A stretch of 64,000 nt of DNA from Synechococcus sp. CC9902 (lineage in GTDB: Bacteria; Cyanobacteriota; Cyanobacteriia; PCC-6307; Cyanobiaceae): the NCBI RefSeq assembly GCF_000012505.1, contig NC_007513.1, positions 930,001 through 994,000 of the forward strand, in the 5' to 3' direction. Made by a program: the position numbers and the translations under genes. The number at the start of each line of letters is the position of its first letter. The first letter of the stretch is position 1. Below, piece after piece: positions 1 through 8,751 of the stretch. The notes under the pieces were generated by a model that saw nothing but the letters and a program-made list of their open reading frames with translations, made no database searches and was not told the DNA's origin.

Positions 1-152
<152 letters not shown>

Positions 153-695
153 TCAGGCCTCTGGGTCCGTTGTCGGCTTGCTCGTCTCCTCGGAGGACGA
201 ATCCGCTGAGGTGTTCTCTGTCGGAGCGGCGTCCTGCTCAGAAGTCGGATCAGACTGCGGCTCAGATTCTGGTGCTGTTTCTGGAGTTATTTCTGGCGCT
301 GCTTCAGGCTCTGCCTTGGGTTTGCTGGGACGAGCGAACGGATCAGGCTTGGAACTACGGCTGCCTCGGTCGTCGTCGGAGCGACGGTTGCGGGAGTCGC
401 GTCGTCCGCCACTAGGAGCTTGGCTCCGTTGTTGCTCGATGAGTTCTGTGAGTTTTCCGTCCGCGAGCATTTGACCCAACGTGCGGACGGCAAAGCCGAG
501 GACGGCCACTGGGGAACGAAGGTTGAAGGCGTCTTGGAGAGCCTTGGCGGCACTCATTTCGTTATCACTTAAGCGAATGCGGAACCCGCCAGCGTCCCGG
601 TTGCCTCCACGGGTACCGCGACCGCGCTGTCCCTCGCGGCGACCCTCGCCCTGTTGTCCACCCTGCTGCTGGGGATCGCTGTAGGAATCAGTCAT
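153..695 (-). CDS. Conserved hypothetical protein with disordered, charged ends
   Basis: 180 residues in three parts. Residues 1-35 are Gly/Arg/Gln-rich (GGQQGEGRREGQRGRGTRGG). Residues 37-90 form a compact predicted helical core (RIRLSDNEMSAAKALQDAF to LTELIEQQ). The rest is an acidic Pro/Glu/Ser-rich tail. RGG-like stretches can bind RNA in other proteins, but no recognised RNA-binding fold is visible, so this is only a suggestion. It lies between a hypothetical gene and trpS on the same strand, with a 3-base gap to trpS. I do not recognise a named family. Confidence 0.8.
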   Translation of the reverse strand: MTDSYSDPQQQGGQQGEGRREGQRGRGTRGGNRDAGGFRIRLSDNEMSAAKALQDAFNLRSPVAVLGFAVRTLGQMLADGKLTELIEQQRSQAPSGGRRDSRNRRSDDDRGSRSSKPDPFARPSKPKAEPEAAPEITPETAPESEPQSDPTSEQDAAPTENTSADSSSEETSKPTTDPEA

Positions 696-711
696 GGCCC
701 ATGGCCTGTCG

Positions 712-1239
712 TTAGGCGCAAGTGTGACGCATCACCGGTGGGCTGCCAGTTAGCCAATGCAGTTGATGGGGTTCTGGACTGCCTTTGCGGGCCAACACCA
801 GCATGGGAATTGTGTTGATGCCACGTTCAATGCAGTCCCGATAGAGGCTCACGAGGGTTCGATATCGCTGGGCAGTCCAGCCGTGGTTTGGACGTTCTTG
901 GCTCGTCCAAAAGGTTTGAAGTGCCCGCTGACAATCATCAATTCCGAATTCATCCCAACACGTTTGTTGCGCCATTAAGGGGTCAACGCCCTCACGCAAA
1001 AGTGTTTGATAGTGCACAAGTTCAGGAGCCTCGGCGTGACCATCTGGGGGGAGTAATCGGTGCAGTTGATCAAGTTGGATTCGATTGAGTTGCATCCAAC
1101 AGCGATTACGAAGCAGCACTGGGCGTTGCCATGACCATCCATCCCCTGCATTCACCTCCTGGAGAGCGGCCTCTAGCCCGAATCTCTGCATGTCGGTTAA
1201 TCCCGATAGTGGATCTTGTCCCCACTTGGACTCATCCAT
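712..1239 (-). CDS. Conserved hypothetical protein
   Basis: 175 residues, soluble, no membrane segment or signal peptide. It is rich in Trp and Gln (motifs such as DGWSWQRP and QTFWTSQERPNHGW) and ends in PPVMRHTCA. The start overlaps the end of the upstream CDF transporter gene by 8 bases, and the stop is 16 bases before the next gene, so this forms a minus-strand run CDF - this gene - disordered protein - trpS. The overlap suggests translational coupling. No family is recognised; function unknown. Confidence 0.75.
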   Translation of the reverse strand: MDESKWGQDPLSGLTDMQRFGLEAALQEVNAGDGWSWQRPVLLRNRCWMQLNRIQLDQLHRLLPPDGHAEAPELVHYQTLLREGVDPLMAQQTCWDEFGIDDCQRALQTFWTSQERPNHGWTAQRYRTLVSLYRDCIERGINTIPMLVLARKGSPEPHQLHWLTGSPPVMRHTCA

Positions 1240-2158
1240 GGGCTCCCGTGTAGGTGATGCCGTCTTCTACATAGTCCCTCGGTTCGAGGTGGATTGTGCA
1301 ACGCACAGGGCCAAATTTTTGATCGAGCCTGGCTTCAACGCGTTCGGTGATCGTGTGGGCGGTGATCAGATCCTCCGCATCCACGATGAGATGCATATCG
1401 ATAAACACTTGCTGACCGAGGACTCCACGGCTGGCGATGTCATGGCAGTTAAGGACTCCAGGCACTGCCATTGATTCAGCATGAATGGATTCAGGAGCAA
1501 TGGCGATGTGATCGACCAACCATGGGAGCGTTTGGCGCAAGACTTGCCAGCAAACTTTGATCAGCAGCAAAGCCAACGGGATAGCGAGGGCAATGTCGAG
1601 CCAATTCACCTTGAAAATCATTGCTCCAGCCATCCCCACCAGAACAACAACAGTGGTCCAAACGTCACTTGCCGCATGTTGTGCATCGGCTTTTAGCAAA
1701 CTGTTATTAAGACGTCGCCCCTCGCTATATTCATAACCGGCGAGTAAAAGATTGAAGCCTAAAACCAAGCCCAAGATCACTAATTCCTGAGTTGTTACTC
1801 GAATTTGTGGAAATCCTTCCAGCATTCGTTCACTCGATCGGAGCAGAATTTCAAGTGCTGTGAACAGAATGAAACCTGCAATTCCTAGGGCTCCAACGGC
1901 TTCATATTTATGGTGTCCGTAGGGATGGTCGCGATCTGGCCGTGGATCGGAAAGGCTGTTGGTGATCAGTCCTGTGAGACTCGACAATGCATCAGTCGCG
2001 CTATGCATTGCATCGGCAATGACAGCTAACGAGCCACTCAACACCCCTACTGACAGTTTCAGCAGGGACATGGCGATGTTCATGACCAAAGCAACGGCCA
2101 GAACCCGACGGACTTCTTGACGACGGTCAACGGTGGTCTTGCCCTGCAAGGCGCTCAT
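1232..2158 (-). CDS. Cation diffusion facilitator (CDF) family metal exporter
   Basis: 308 residues, the usual CDF length. CDF proteins exchange cytoplasmic Zn, Mn, Fe or Co for protons. Six predicted membrane helices occupy roughly residues 15-210, followed by a soluble C-terminal domain. The metal-site signatures are present: IADAMHSATDAL near helix 2 (Asp...Asp) and KADAQHAASDVW at helix 5 (His/Asp...Asp). The cytoplasmic domain keeps CHDIASR and QVFIDMHL, typical of the dimerisation and metal-sensing fold. Metal specificity cannot be read with certainty; manganese would fit an organism that also has a Mn-type importer at 54.8-58.8 kb, but this is inference. Confidence 0.92.
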   Translation of the reverse strand: MSALQGKTTVDRRQEVRRVLAVALVMNIAMSLLKLSVGVLSGSLAVIADAMHSATDALSSLTGLITNSLSDPRPDRDHPYGHHKYEAVGALGIAGFILFTALEILLRSSERMLEGFPQIRVTTQELVILGLVLGFNLLLAGYEYSEGRRLNNSLLKADAQHAASDVWTTVVVLVGMAGAMIFKVNWLDIALAIPLALLLIKVCWQVLRQTLPWLVDHIAIAPESIHAESMAVPGVLNCHDIASRGVLGQQVFIDMHLIVDAEDLITAHTITERVEARLDQKFGPVRCTIHLEPRDYVEDGITYTGAHG

Positions 2159-2271
2159 GCATCACGTCAATGGATCTCCCCACGGTATGGAGAAGTCCGC
2201 CGTCTGACCGTTTTTCCTGGTCTGGAACCTTGAGTTGAGCTAGGAGAGGTTCTGCTTTCTTTTGCGTTGCG

Positions 2272-3585
2272 TTGAAACTTCCGGCTGCGCTACCGCAGAT
2301 CCTCTCGGTTCCCAAGCCCTTCATCAGGCCTTTGGTACTGGCGGCTGGAGGTGTTATGGCCGGGCAATGGTTGTTGAGTGATGTGATGCATATCCCCGGC
2401 GGTGGGTTGGGTTTCTTGGTGGCTGGTGGGGTTGTGATGTGGCTTGGGCGCTCCTCTAAACCCCGCTTTATGTCCCCTACATCTGTGAATGGGTGGCTGG
2501 AACGGTGCAACACAGTTCTCGATCAGTTTGAGTCGTTCGAAGCTGATCAAAATGCCAACGCGAAACGGCGGGAATCGCTGCGGGATGTTGTTGAGCGTTC
2601 GGGGCCACAACGGATGGCTTTGGTGACTGTTGAACCATCAAGTGCACCGGATTCGTTGTTACTCCAAGAGGGTCTTTCGGGGGCAACGTCATTTCAACTT
2701 TCCTTTTGTCGGCCACTGGTTTGTACCGACGGCCATCGGCAGTGGCCTGATGCTTTGCAAAATCACGATGGAATCTTGTTCAGCTTGTCCAATCCAGTGA
2801 TGGCTGCTGAGTTGTTGTGGCTTGAGCAAGTTCCATCCACTCAGCCCACGTGGTTGCTGGTGCACCCATCTCAGAACGAATCAGACGACACGACCATCGC
2901 CAACATCGCCACAGTTTTGCCGGAGCGTTGGCGCGACCGAGTGGTTCCGATCGGGGATTCAGGAGCTCTTCGAGCCTCTCTTACTCCGTTGAGAAGGTGT
3001 CTCTCGCAGGGGCTCCCAGATGCTCGGCAACGGCTGCTTGAAGCTTTGCATCGTGATTGGCAAGCGGATTTAGAACGTTTGCGGCGCAATCGTTTTCAGC
3101 AACTGCAGCAACGCACCCAATGGATCGTGGCCGGTTCTGTTTTGGTATCGCCTATCCCCAGCTTGGATCTTCTTGCCGTTGCTGTAGCAAACGGTTTGAT
3201 GCTGAAGGAAATGGGAGATATTTGGGGTGCGGACGTGAAGTCGGATGTGCTTCGAGAGGCTGCATCTCACCTGGCTCGAGCTGCGTTGGCCCAAGGCGTT
3301 GTGGAGTGGACAAGCCAAACACTTTTGGGTTTGGCGAAGCTCGAGGCTGGCAGCTGGTTGGCTGCTGGAGTGATGCAATCCCTCAGCGCGGCCTATCTCA
3401 CCCGGGTCGTTGGCCGTTCGATGGCCGACTGGTTAGCTGTGAATGCAGGCGTTTCAGAGCTTGATTTGGCATCCCTGAAGCGTGAGGCGCCGCTGCTGAT
3501 TGCCCGTGCTGCTGAAGAAGAACGACTGGACTGGTCCAGCTTCCTACAGCAATCCCGACAATGGGCACTAAAGACAACTTCATGA
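2272..3585 (+). CDS. DUF697/YcjF-type membrane protein
   Basis: 437 residues. Two hydrophobic segments lie near the N terminus (residues 18-60), then a soluble middle region of about 200 residues resembling the GTPase-associated part of the family but with no intact P-loop that I can see. The C-terminal DUF697 membrane domain is clear: QQRTQWIVAGSVLVSPIPSL, then LLAVAVANGLMLKEMGDIWG and repeated amphipathic helices to residue 400. Cyanobacteria often carry such proteins beside GTPases of the Era/YcjX group. Start taken as TTG at 2272, the only start codon after the in-frame stop at 2236; an AGGAGAGG sequence at 2242-2249 is further upstream than ideal. Confidence 0.8.
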   Translation: MKLPAALPQILSVPKPFIRPLVLAAGGVMAGQWLLSDVMHIPGGGLGFLVAGGVVMWLGRSSKPRFMSPTSVNGWLERCNTVLDQFESFEADQNANAKRRESLRDVVERSGPQRMALVTVEPSSAPDSLLLQEGLSGATSFQLSFCRPLVCTDGHRQWPDALQNHDGILFSLSNPVMAAELLWLEQVPSTQPTWLLVHPSQNESDDTTIANIATVLPERWRDRVVPIGDSGALRASLTPLRRCLSQGLPDARQRLLEALHRDWQADLERLRRNRFQQLQQRTQWIVAGSVLVSPIPSLDLLAVAVANGLMLKEMGDIWGADVKSDVLREAASHLARAALAQGVVEWTSQTLLGLAKLEAGSWLAAGVMQSLSAAYLTRVVGRSMADWLAVNAGVSELDLASLKREAPLLIARAAEEERLDWSSFLQQSRQWALKTTS

Positions 3586-3642
3586 AGGGTTCATGAAGTA
3601 CTTAATGAACTTTTATTGAGAGCTAATTCGTAGTGTTGAGAA

Positions 3643-3671
3643 TTGAAGACATCGGAGGCCCTGTTTATAAG
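3643..3671 (+). promoter_or_regulatory. Candidate sigma-70 type promoter of psbA
   Basis: TTGAAG at 3643-3648 and TATAAG at 3666-3671 are separated by 17 bases, the optimal spacing. This would place the transcript start near 3678 and give a 5' leader of about 48 bases before the psbA ATG, a length typical of cyanobacterial psbA leaders. Predicted from sequence only. Confidence 0.55.
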
Positions 3672-3725
3672 ATTTAAACGCCATTCTCCGATTTGGGGAA
3701 CGGTCTTTCCGTCTTTATTTCTCCC

Positions 3726-4802
3726 ATGTCCACCGCAATTCGCAGCGGACGCCAGAGCAACTGGGGATCCTTTTGTGATTGGGTCACCAACACCAACAAC
3801 CGCATTTATGTGGGTTGGTTTGGAGTCTTGATGATTCCTTGCCTGCTGGCTGCCACCATTTGCTTCATCATCGCGTTTGTTGCCGCTCCTCCGGTTGACA
3901 TCGATGGCATTCGCGAGCCTGTCGCTGGCTCCTTGATCTACGGCAACAACATCATTTCTGGTGCTGTTGTTCCTTCCAGCAACGCCATCGGCTTGCACTT
4001 CTATCCCATCTGGGAAGCAGCTTCACTCGACGAGTGGCTGTACAACGGCGGTCCTTTCCAGCTCGTCGTCTTCCACTTCCTCATCGGCATTTCCGCCTAC
4101 ATGGGTCGTCAGTGGGAACTCTCTTACCGCTTGGGCATGCGCCCTTGGATCTGTGTTGCCTACAGCGCCCCGCTGTCTGCAGCGTTTGCAGTCTTCCTCG
4201 TCTACCCCTTCGGTCAGGGTTCGTTCTCTGATGCAATGCCCCTGGGCATCTCTGGAACCTTCAACTACATGTTGGTGTTCCAGGCTGAGCACAACATCCT
4301 GATGCACCCCTTCCACATGCTGGGTGTTGCAGGCGTCTTCGGCGGCAGCTTGTTCTCCGCCATGCACGGCTCACTGGTGACCTCCTCCTTGGTGCGTGAA
4401 ACCACCGAAAGCGAGTCCCAGAACTACGGCTACAAATTCGGTCAAGAAGAAGAGACGTACAACATCGTGGCTGCTCACGGCTACTTCGGTCGCCTGATCT
4501 TCCAATACGCCTCCTTCAACAACAGCCGTAGCCTCCACTTCTTCCTGGGTGCCTGGCCCGTTATCGGCATCTGGTTTACGTCCATGGGCATTTCAACCAT
4601 GGCCTTCAACCTGAACGGCTTCAACTTCAACCAGTCCATCCTTGATGGTCAGGGCCGTGTCGTTAGTACTTGGGCCGACGTGTTGAACCGTGCAGGCCTC
4701 GGCATGGAAGTCATGCACGAGCGCAACGCTCACAACTTCCCCCTCGACCTGGCAGCTGCTGAGTCCACACCTGTGGCACTGCAAGCACCTGCAATCGGTT
4801 GA
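3726..4802 (+). CDS. psbA: Photosystem II reaction centre protein D1, Gln130 (D1:1) form
   Basis: 358 residues. D1 binds P680, pheophytin, QB and the Mn4CaO5 cluster in the thylakoid membrane. The chain starts [20 protein letters not shown], so the ATG at 3726 is preferred over upstream starts. Five membrane helices, the QB-site region and the oxygen-evolution ligands ([22 protein letters not shown]) are present. A 15-residue C-terminal extension follows the conserved DLA, consistent with CtpA cleavage. The residue at canonical position 130 in [10 protein letters not shown] is Gln, marking the standard or low-light D1 isoform rather than the Glu130 high-light form. It stands alone, with its own promoter-like element and terminator, as expected for a turnover-regulated gene. 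Confidence 0.99.
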   Translation: MSTAIRSGRQSNWGSFCDWVTNTNNRIYVGWFGVLMIPCLLAATICFIIAFVAAPPVDIDGIREPVAGSLIYGNNIISGAVVPSSNAIGLHFYPIWEAASLDEWLYNGGPFQLVVFHFLIGISAYMGRQWELSYRLGMRPWICVAYSAPLSAAFAVFLVYPFGQGSFSDAMPLGISGTFNYMLVFQAEHNILMHPFHMLGVAGVFGGSLFSAMHGSLVTSSLVRETTESESQNYGYKFGQEEETYNIVAAHGYFGRLIFQYASFNNSRSLHFFLGAWPVIGIWFTSMGISTMAFNLNGFNFNQSILDGQGRVVSTWADVLNRAGLGMEVMHERNAHNFPLDLAAAESTPVALQAPAIG

Positions 4803-4860
4803 TCTGGAATCAACCTGTTCCTTCTGGAACAGCAAAAACGATTCAGATCAACTGAATCGC

Positions 4861-4890
4861 AAAGCCCCCGCCTCACCGCGGGGGCTTTTT
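4861..4890 (+). terminator. Rho-independent terminator of psbA
   Basis: Eleven-pair hairpin: AAAGCCCCCGC at 4861-4871, six-base loop, and its reverse complement at 4878-4888, running into a T stretch. It begins 59 bases after the psbA stop. Confidence 0.93.
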
Positions 4891-5225
4891 GTTGGCTCTT
4901 TGTGGAAGTCAGCCTTGAGCATCAAGGTTTTTAGAATCGGTTGAGGTCTCATTCATGCGATTTTATTGAAGTCGTTTCGTACTTAACAGGAAGACAAAAT
5001 ATTAATTAAATGCTGATTTTAGATCGTCAAATTTAGAGCAACATCAAAAATATGATTGAGCTCGAGAAATTATGTTTGATGAAGTTCTGCTCAGAAAGGC
5101 CTCGATGGTTCCGGATCGATCGAAGCGCGTCTTTTTCACAGCTGTCATCTCTCGAATGCTTGCCACCCACGTAGTCTGTGGTGTGGCTAGCGAAGCTAGC
5201 TGCATCTTCTCTGAAGGAGCATGGA

Positions 5226-5426
5226 GTGACGACAGACCCTGTACCAGCCCTTCAGTTTGAGTTGGACGTTGAGGCGATTCGCCTACTACATCGCTCCGTA
5301 AGTTTTCACTTGGAAAAATGGCCAGGTGGGCCTGATCCACGGGAGCAGCAGGCGCTCGTACGCATGAAGACTTTGCTTACGGCAGCACTATTGGAATGTT
5401 CCTTTGATCAAGACGGACAGCGTTAA
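5226..5426 (+). CDS. Small conserved hypothetical protein (66 aa)
   Basis: GTG start at 5226 preceded by GAAGGAG at 5213-5219 with a 6-base spacer, which decides this start over the upstream ATG of the same frame. The product is mostly helical: LDVEAIRLLHRSVSFHLEKW, then a Pro/Gly turn and KTLLTAALLECSFDQDGQR. No cysteine motif or membrane segment. First of three consecutive small plus-strand genes (5.2-5.8 kb). Function unknown. Confidence 0.7.
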   Translation: MTTDPVPALQFELDVEAIRLLHRSVSFHLEKWPGGPDPREQQALVRMKTLLTAALLECSFDQDGQR

Positions 5427-5516
5427 TACGTGCTGATTCTTTACGCCTCTTCATGCTTATGCAGACAATTGCAGCCCTTGGACTTAAAAAATTAGAGAGC
5501 AGACTTAATTAAGTCC

Positions 5517-5675
5517 ATGGAGCACCAACAAGATCACGGCGACTGGGATTCTGTTGAAGCATTCATGGAGTGCGTCACGACTTGCTCAATCGATGATGGT
5601 GAATGTGTCACAACATGCGTTCGGACTCATCTAGGACCGGATCAGGAGCTTTGGCAGAGCAGTCTCTGCCTTTAG
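5517..5675 (+). CDS. 52-residue protein with twin Cys-x3-Cys motif
   Basis: ATG at 5517, stop TAG at 5673-5675. The core is MECVTTCSIDDGECVTTCV: two Cys-x3-Cys pairs separated by six residues, followed by RTHLGPDQELWQ and a fifth Cys near the end. Twin CX3C motifs form helical-hairpin disulfide or metal sites in other small proteins, so redox or metal binding is plausible but unproven. It lies between two other tiny genes and is 9 bases from the next ATG. Confidence 0.65.
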   Translation: MEHQQDHGDWDSVEAFMECVTTCSIDDGECVTTCVRTHLGPDQELWQSSLCL

Positions 5676-5684
5676 TAAGTCGAT

Positions 5685-5837
5685 ATGGGTTGGTTTGTTT
5701 TTCTCCTGATCTTGGTTGCGCTGTCTTGGTTGGGTTGGCGTTTGAATCAATTCGAAGTTGTATGGGCTGATTCGGGTCGTCTCCCATACGTCAAACGTCT
5801 TCGTCAGCGCAGTAAACGCCGCAAGCACCATCACTAG
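5685..5837 (+). CDS. 50-residue single-helix membrane protein with basic tail
   Basis: ATG at 5685. An N-terminal hydrophobic helix (GWFVFLLILVALSWLGWRL, residues 2-20) is followed by a short linker and a strongly basic tail ending KRRKHHH. The layout suggests an N-out membrane peptide with a cytoplasmic positive tail. Starts 9 bases after the twin-CX3C gene, likely cotranscribed. Its last 4 bases overlap the convergent cupin gene. Function unknown. Confidence 0.6.
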   Translation: MGWFVFLLILVALSWLGWRLNQFEVVWADSGRLPYVKRLRQRSKRRKHHH

Positions 5838-6325
5838 GAACCATGTTGGCGGTAGATGTGTCCATCTCTCCAACTCCAGATCCACGGCTCACAAGCGTAA
5901 GCATCCTGTAAATCGGTTCGATCCCGCAGGCTGACGGGATTGAACTCTGTTCGAAAATTGAAATCTTGGTCCCGAATGGATTGGTTTAGCACCATGCTTC
6001 CTTCATCGCCCGATACAGAGCGATGAAATGTGCCTGTCGGGATTTGAAGAGCACCCATCGCCCGAACGAGATAAACAACATGGTGCGGTTTATCCCAGAG
6101 GAGATTCAACAAGGTGAAGACACGTTGTCCTTCGAGCACCAGGTTGTGATCCACCTGGTGCTGGTGCACGTAAAACCGCTCAAACTCCTCGTCGTCAGGT
6201 GGTGATGTAGCTGCTCCGTGGTGAGCCACAACATCGGTGCCGTTGCTACCAGGTATTCCGGCATCAAAGAATGTGACGGAAGGTGTTTCCCTGAATACAT
6301 GAATGGGCATGAAATGGAGTCTCAT
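5834..6325 (-). CDS. Cupin-like protein
   Basis: 163 residues from the ATG at 6325 (MRLHFMPIHVFRE); an ATG four codons earlier is also possible. The middle resembles a single cupin barrel: YVHQHQVDHNLVLEGQRVFT in place of motif 1 and IPTGTFHRSVSGDEGSMVL as motif 2, with several His residues that could bind metal. An HH pair precedes it (VVAHHGAA). Monocistronic and convergent with the small gene to the left. Substrate unknown. Confidence 0.6.
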   Translation of the reverse strand: MRLHFMPIHVFRETPSVTFFDAGIPGSNGTDVVAHHGAATSPPDDEEFERFYVHQHQVDHNLVLEGQRVFTLLNLLWDKPHHVVYLVRAMGALQIPTGTFHRSVSGDEGSMVLNQSIRDQDFNFRTEFNPVSLRDRTDLQDAYACEPWIWSWRDGHIYRQHGS

Positions 6326-6385
6326 GCGCCGCCTCATCGGTTGTTGGGTTCTGATCTAACCCCTTTTCTCCCGAAAAAAACGTTC

Positions 6386-6787
6386 TCAGCTCCAGACCAG
6401 ATCAATCGTTATCGATGGGTCCAGATTCCTCTTTACAGGACAGTCGTTGACGACATGTTTGAGCACTCTGCGTTGTGCGTCTGTGAGGCTCATTGGAAGG
6501 CTGATCACCACTTTTAAGTTTTGGATTTGTCGTGGTGCTTTGCTCGTCATTGTTTTTTCAACAACGGCATTGGCCTCGCCAATCTCCCAGCCTTGACGCT
6601 TAGCCGCAATTCCCATGATGGTGAGAACACATGTTCCGAGCGCTGTCGCAATCAGATCGGTGGGTGAAAAACTTTGACCTAAACCGTCATGGTCGGTGGG
6701 TGCATCCGTATGAAGTTGGGTCCCAGAGAGAACATGTGTTGCATTGCAATGGAGCTGCCCTGTGTAAGAACATTCAATCACTGTCAA
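6386..6787 (-). CDS. OsmC/Ohr family protein
   Basis: 133 residues, full length for the family. OsmC-type proteins reduce organic or lipid hydroperoxides with a pair of cysteines. Both are present: ATALGTCVLTIMGIAAKRQG (about residue 53) and KHVVNDCPVKRNL (about residue 115). The arrangement of an N-terminal strand domain followed by the Cys-bearing long helix matches OsmC rather than Ohr, though the split between subfamilies is uncertain. Role: detoxification of peroxides in the cytoplasm, with electrons from lipoyl or thiol donors in known members. Confidence 0.9.
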   Translation of the reverse strand: MTVIECSYTGQLHCNATHVLSGTQLHTDAPTDHDGLGQSFSPTDLIATALGTCVLTIMGIAAKRQGWEIGEANAVVEKTMTSKAPRQIQNLKVVISLPMSLTDAQRRVLKHVVNDCPVKRNLDPSITIDLVWS

Positions 6788-6962
6788 AGGATGACCTCTT
6801 GATTTACAACGAGTCTGGACGCCTTGAGGGATCTAGATCGTTAAGTTTGTTGGTATTGTCGATTGACTGATTGTCTTGAGCAGTAATCCCTCATCTCTCG
6901 ATCATCTTTGCTGAGAAGACCTATTGTTGAATGATCGAATTAAATTTAACGTCTAAGCCTGT

Positions 6963-7487
6963 TTAATCTTGTGCTCTTGATTCATACTCTTCTCTAGAGT
7001 CGTCACGATGGGGAAAACGACCATGGGTGGCGATAATTTGTCGATAATGCTTTGCAAGCGCAAATGTACGCGCGTCTGTCCAGCGCTCAAAAAGAGTTAG
7101 GGCATGGTTATGAACATCGAGCTGCTCGCTATGAAGCCGTGGCATTAACCAAAATTGACGTTTCACTTGTTCTGGTTCGTTCTGGATCCAGCCTTGCCTT
7201 TCACCCTCGAGACTAAGGCTGAGGGCTTGCGTGTCGCCTGAAAAGGCTTTGGCGTGCCCACGCCATAGATGTCTTGGAAATTGATCCAAGAGCAGAACCA
7301 GTGCAAGCGCTGATGGTGGCTTGTTTGACCAATTGATTAATCTCCCGTCCAAGGCTTGATCGACTAAACCTTGAAATTGATTGGTGATTTGTTGGTCGAG
7401 TTTTTGATTAACACGGAACCACTGTGCTGGCCTTAATTCGTGAAACCAGAAATTCACAACATCTTGGTGGGAAGGATGATCTGCCAT
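6963..7487 (-). CDS. DUF924 family protein
   Basis: 174 residues, all helical. It matches the family pattern closely: VVNFWFHELRPAQWF near the start, ALALVLLLDQFPRHLWRG in the middle, FWLMPRLHSEQLDVHN, and a C-terminal RFPHRDD motif. These proteins resemble tetratricopeptide folds and have no firmly established activity. ATG at 7485-7487. No operon partner: the next genes on the strand are over 30 bases away on both sides. Confidence 0.9.
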   Translation of the reverse strand: MADHPSHQDVVNFWFHELRPAQWFRVNQKLDQQITNQFQGLVDQALDGRLINWSNKPPSALALVLLLDQFPRHLWRGHAKAFSGDTQALSLSLEGERQGWIQNEPEQVKRQFWLMPRLHSEQLDVHNHALTLFERWTDARTFALAKHYRQIIATHGRFPHRDDSREEYESRAQD

Positions 7488-7527
7488 GTTGATGTTGCGT
7501 ATGCAATTCGTCGTAAAAATGGCAGGT

Positions 7528-7707
7528 CTATCCGCGCACCCGGCGACCCAATTGAATGCAGCCTTGATCGATTAATCGGCCCAGGCGTTGTGCTGCCGCC
7601 TCCTCAGTTCGGTTAAAAGTATTTTGCTTGGCTACAACCCAATTCATTTCGCTTCTGGTGATCACGCCCGTGGACAGGGCCTCAAGAAAGAGTGTTCCTA
7701 GGCCCAT
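7528..7707 (-). CDS. Small protein of dispersed family A (copy 1, 59 aa)
   Basis: ATG at 7705-7707, stop at 7528-7530. The product reads MGLGTLFLEALSTGVITRSE, then WVVAKQNTF, then TEEAAAQRLGRLIDQGCIQLG. It aligns without gaps over about 55 residues with the proteins at 59399-59668 (minus) and 11754-11924 (plus): shared positions are L8, VIT at 15-17, Gln-x2-Phe, Glu, RLxxL and a terminal G-x-x-x-x-G-x-R. Predicted two-to-three helix fold ending in a beta hairpin. Family function unknown. The similarity to two other loci supports the reading frame. Confidence 0.78.
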   Translation of the reverse strand: MGLGTLFLEALSTGVITRSEMNWVVAKQNTFNRTEEAAAQRLGRLIDQGCIQLGRRVRG

Positions 7708-8307
7708 ATTGGTTTAAAAGTTTCATCTACATTGATTAGATGCTTTCGTTGGTGCAGATTCTCTTACCTTTCTTCATGTGTTGCCCTTGCTAACTCAGGT
7801 GATGATCTGTCCTCTGGATCGTTTTTTGTAATCACTGGAACCTCATGGTTGACATCCCGCAAACCGTCTGGGGTATGACCTGGATTTGACCTTTGTCTTG
7901 CTTAGTCTTGGGAGACGTTGAGCTTGGCATGCTGAGCTGCAGTTTGAATTCATCCAGGCAACGGGGGATGGGTCACTGCTGATTGATGAATGTCATCATT
8001 TGTTTTTGCGCGACACGCCGCGCAATGTGAGATGGGAAATGGGTTGTTAATCCAATTTCCCGTTGTTAAGGCCTTGCCTACGCATAATCACGGTCTGAAG
8101 TCTTTATCTCACAAGAGCCTTTGTGCAAAAGATTTCTTTGAGTTGTTCAAAGATAACTGGCATTGATTTACCCTTCGCAGCACTCTATTTTAGCATTTAG
8201 GCTGACTAAAGAGTTTTAAATTTTTGGTATAATCTTATAAATGTGTTCTATAATTCTTCGTTCTGGTAGTAATTTAACTTCTTGGTTTTTGTGCTTGTGG
8301 AACTGGA
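7708..8307. other. 600-base stretch without a supported gene
   Basis: A short open stretch on the plus strand at about 7927-8049 reads AWHAELQFEFIQATGDGSLL and ends RWEMGC, protein-like but without a start codon after the in-frame stop; it may be a gene remnant. A hairpin (GGGAAAT at 8034-8040 with ATTTCCC at 8055-8061) closes it. The rest, 8160-8300, is AT-rich with no open frame of note. Confidence 0.4.
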
Positions 8308-8751
8308 TCAGGCTACAAAGCGTTTGTAGAGCCAGCGAGTAAAATTCCCAAGGATTGGTACGGGTCCGAATGTTGGCCCTACGAAGTCAAAGTAATCACG
8401 ATGTTCGATGATTTTCCTGTCGGTTCCGAAGGTCATTCTGGTTGCTCCTGGATAAATAAATTCAATGCCTTGAATTTTTAACCCCATCGTCCATTCGATG
8501 AAAGCCACGTTTTTGTTTAATGCTATGGAATGGGGTTCTAGGAAAACATCATCACATCGCTGGAGTAAGTTATTTTGAGCCAAAATATAGGCATCTATAC
8601 CTCTGCGTTCCTGAGTTGGATCAATAAAATGAACATCGTTGGCGTAAATTGCCTTCCATTGATCAGGCGTAGGACCAGGTTGTCCATAGGCTTTGGTGAA
8701 GAGTTGTTTGATCTGCGCTTCGTTGGTTGACTCTTGCATGCTTTGGCTCAT
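8308..8751 (-). CDS. SnoaL/NTF2-like protein
   Basis: 147 residues with the cone-shaped NTF2 fold signature: N-terminal helices (EAQIKQLFTKAYGQPG), YANDVHFIDPTQERRGID around residue 40, then beta strands IEWTMGLKIQGIEFIYPGAT and HRDYFDFVGPTFG. Proteins of this fold are small-molecule cyclases or binding proteins; no catalytic set can be assigned. The ATG shares its A with the TGA of the upstream DUF481 gene (TGATG at 8749-8753), implying translational coupling, so the product may act with the outer-membrane protein. It shares its fold with the C-terminal half of OCP, but not its conserved residues. Confidence 0.75.
   Translation of the reverse strand: MSQSMQESTNEAQIKQLFTKAYGQPGPTPDQWKAIYANDVHFIDPTQERRGIDAYILAQNNLLQRCDDVFLEPHSIALNKNVAFIEWTMGLKIQGIEFIYPGATRMTFGTDRKIIEHRDYFDFVGPTFGPVPILGNFTRWLYKRFVA

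Noticed and set aside
5860-5950. GGTTCGATCCC resembling a tRNA T-loop near 5914
   Set aside because: No acceptor or anticodon stem can be drawn around it and it lies inside the cupin-like coding sequence.
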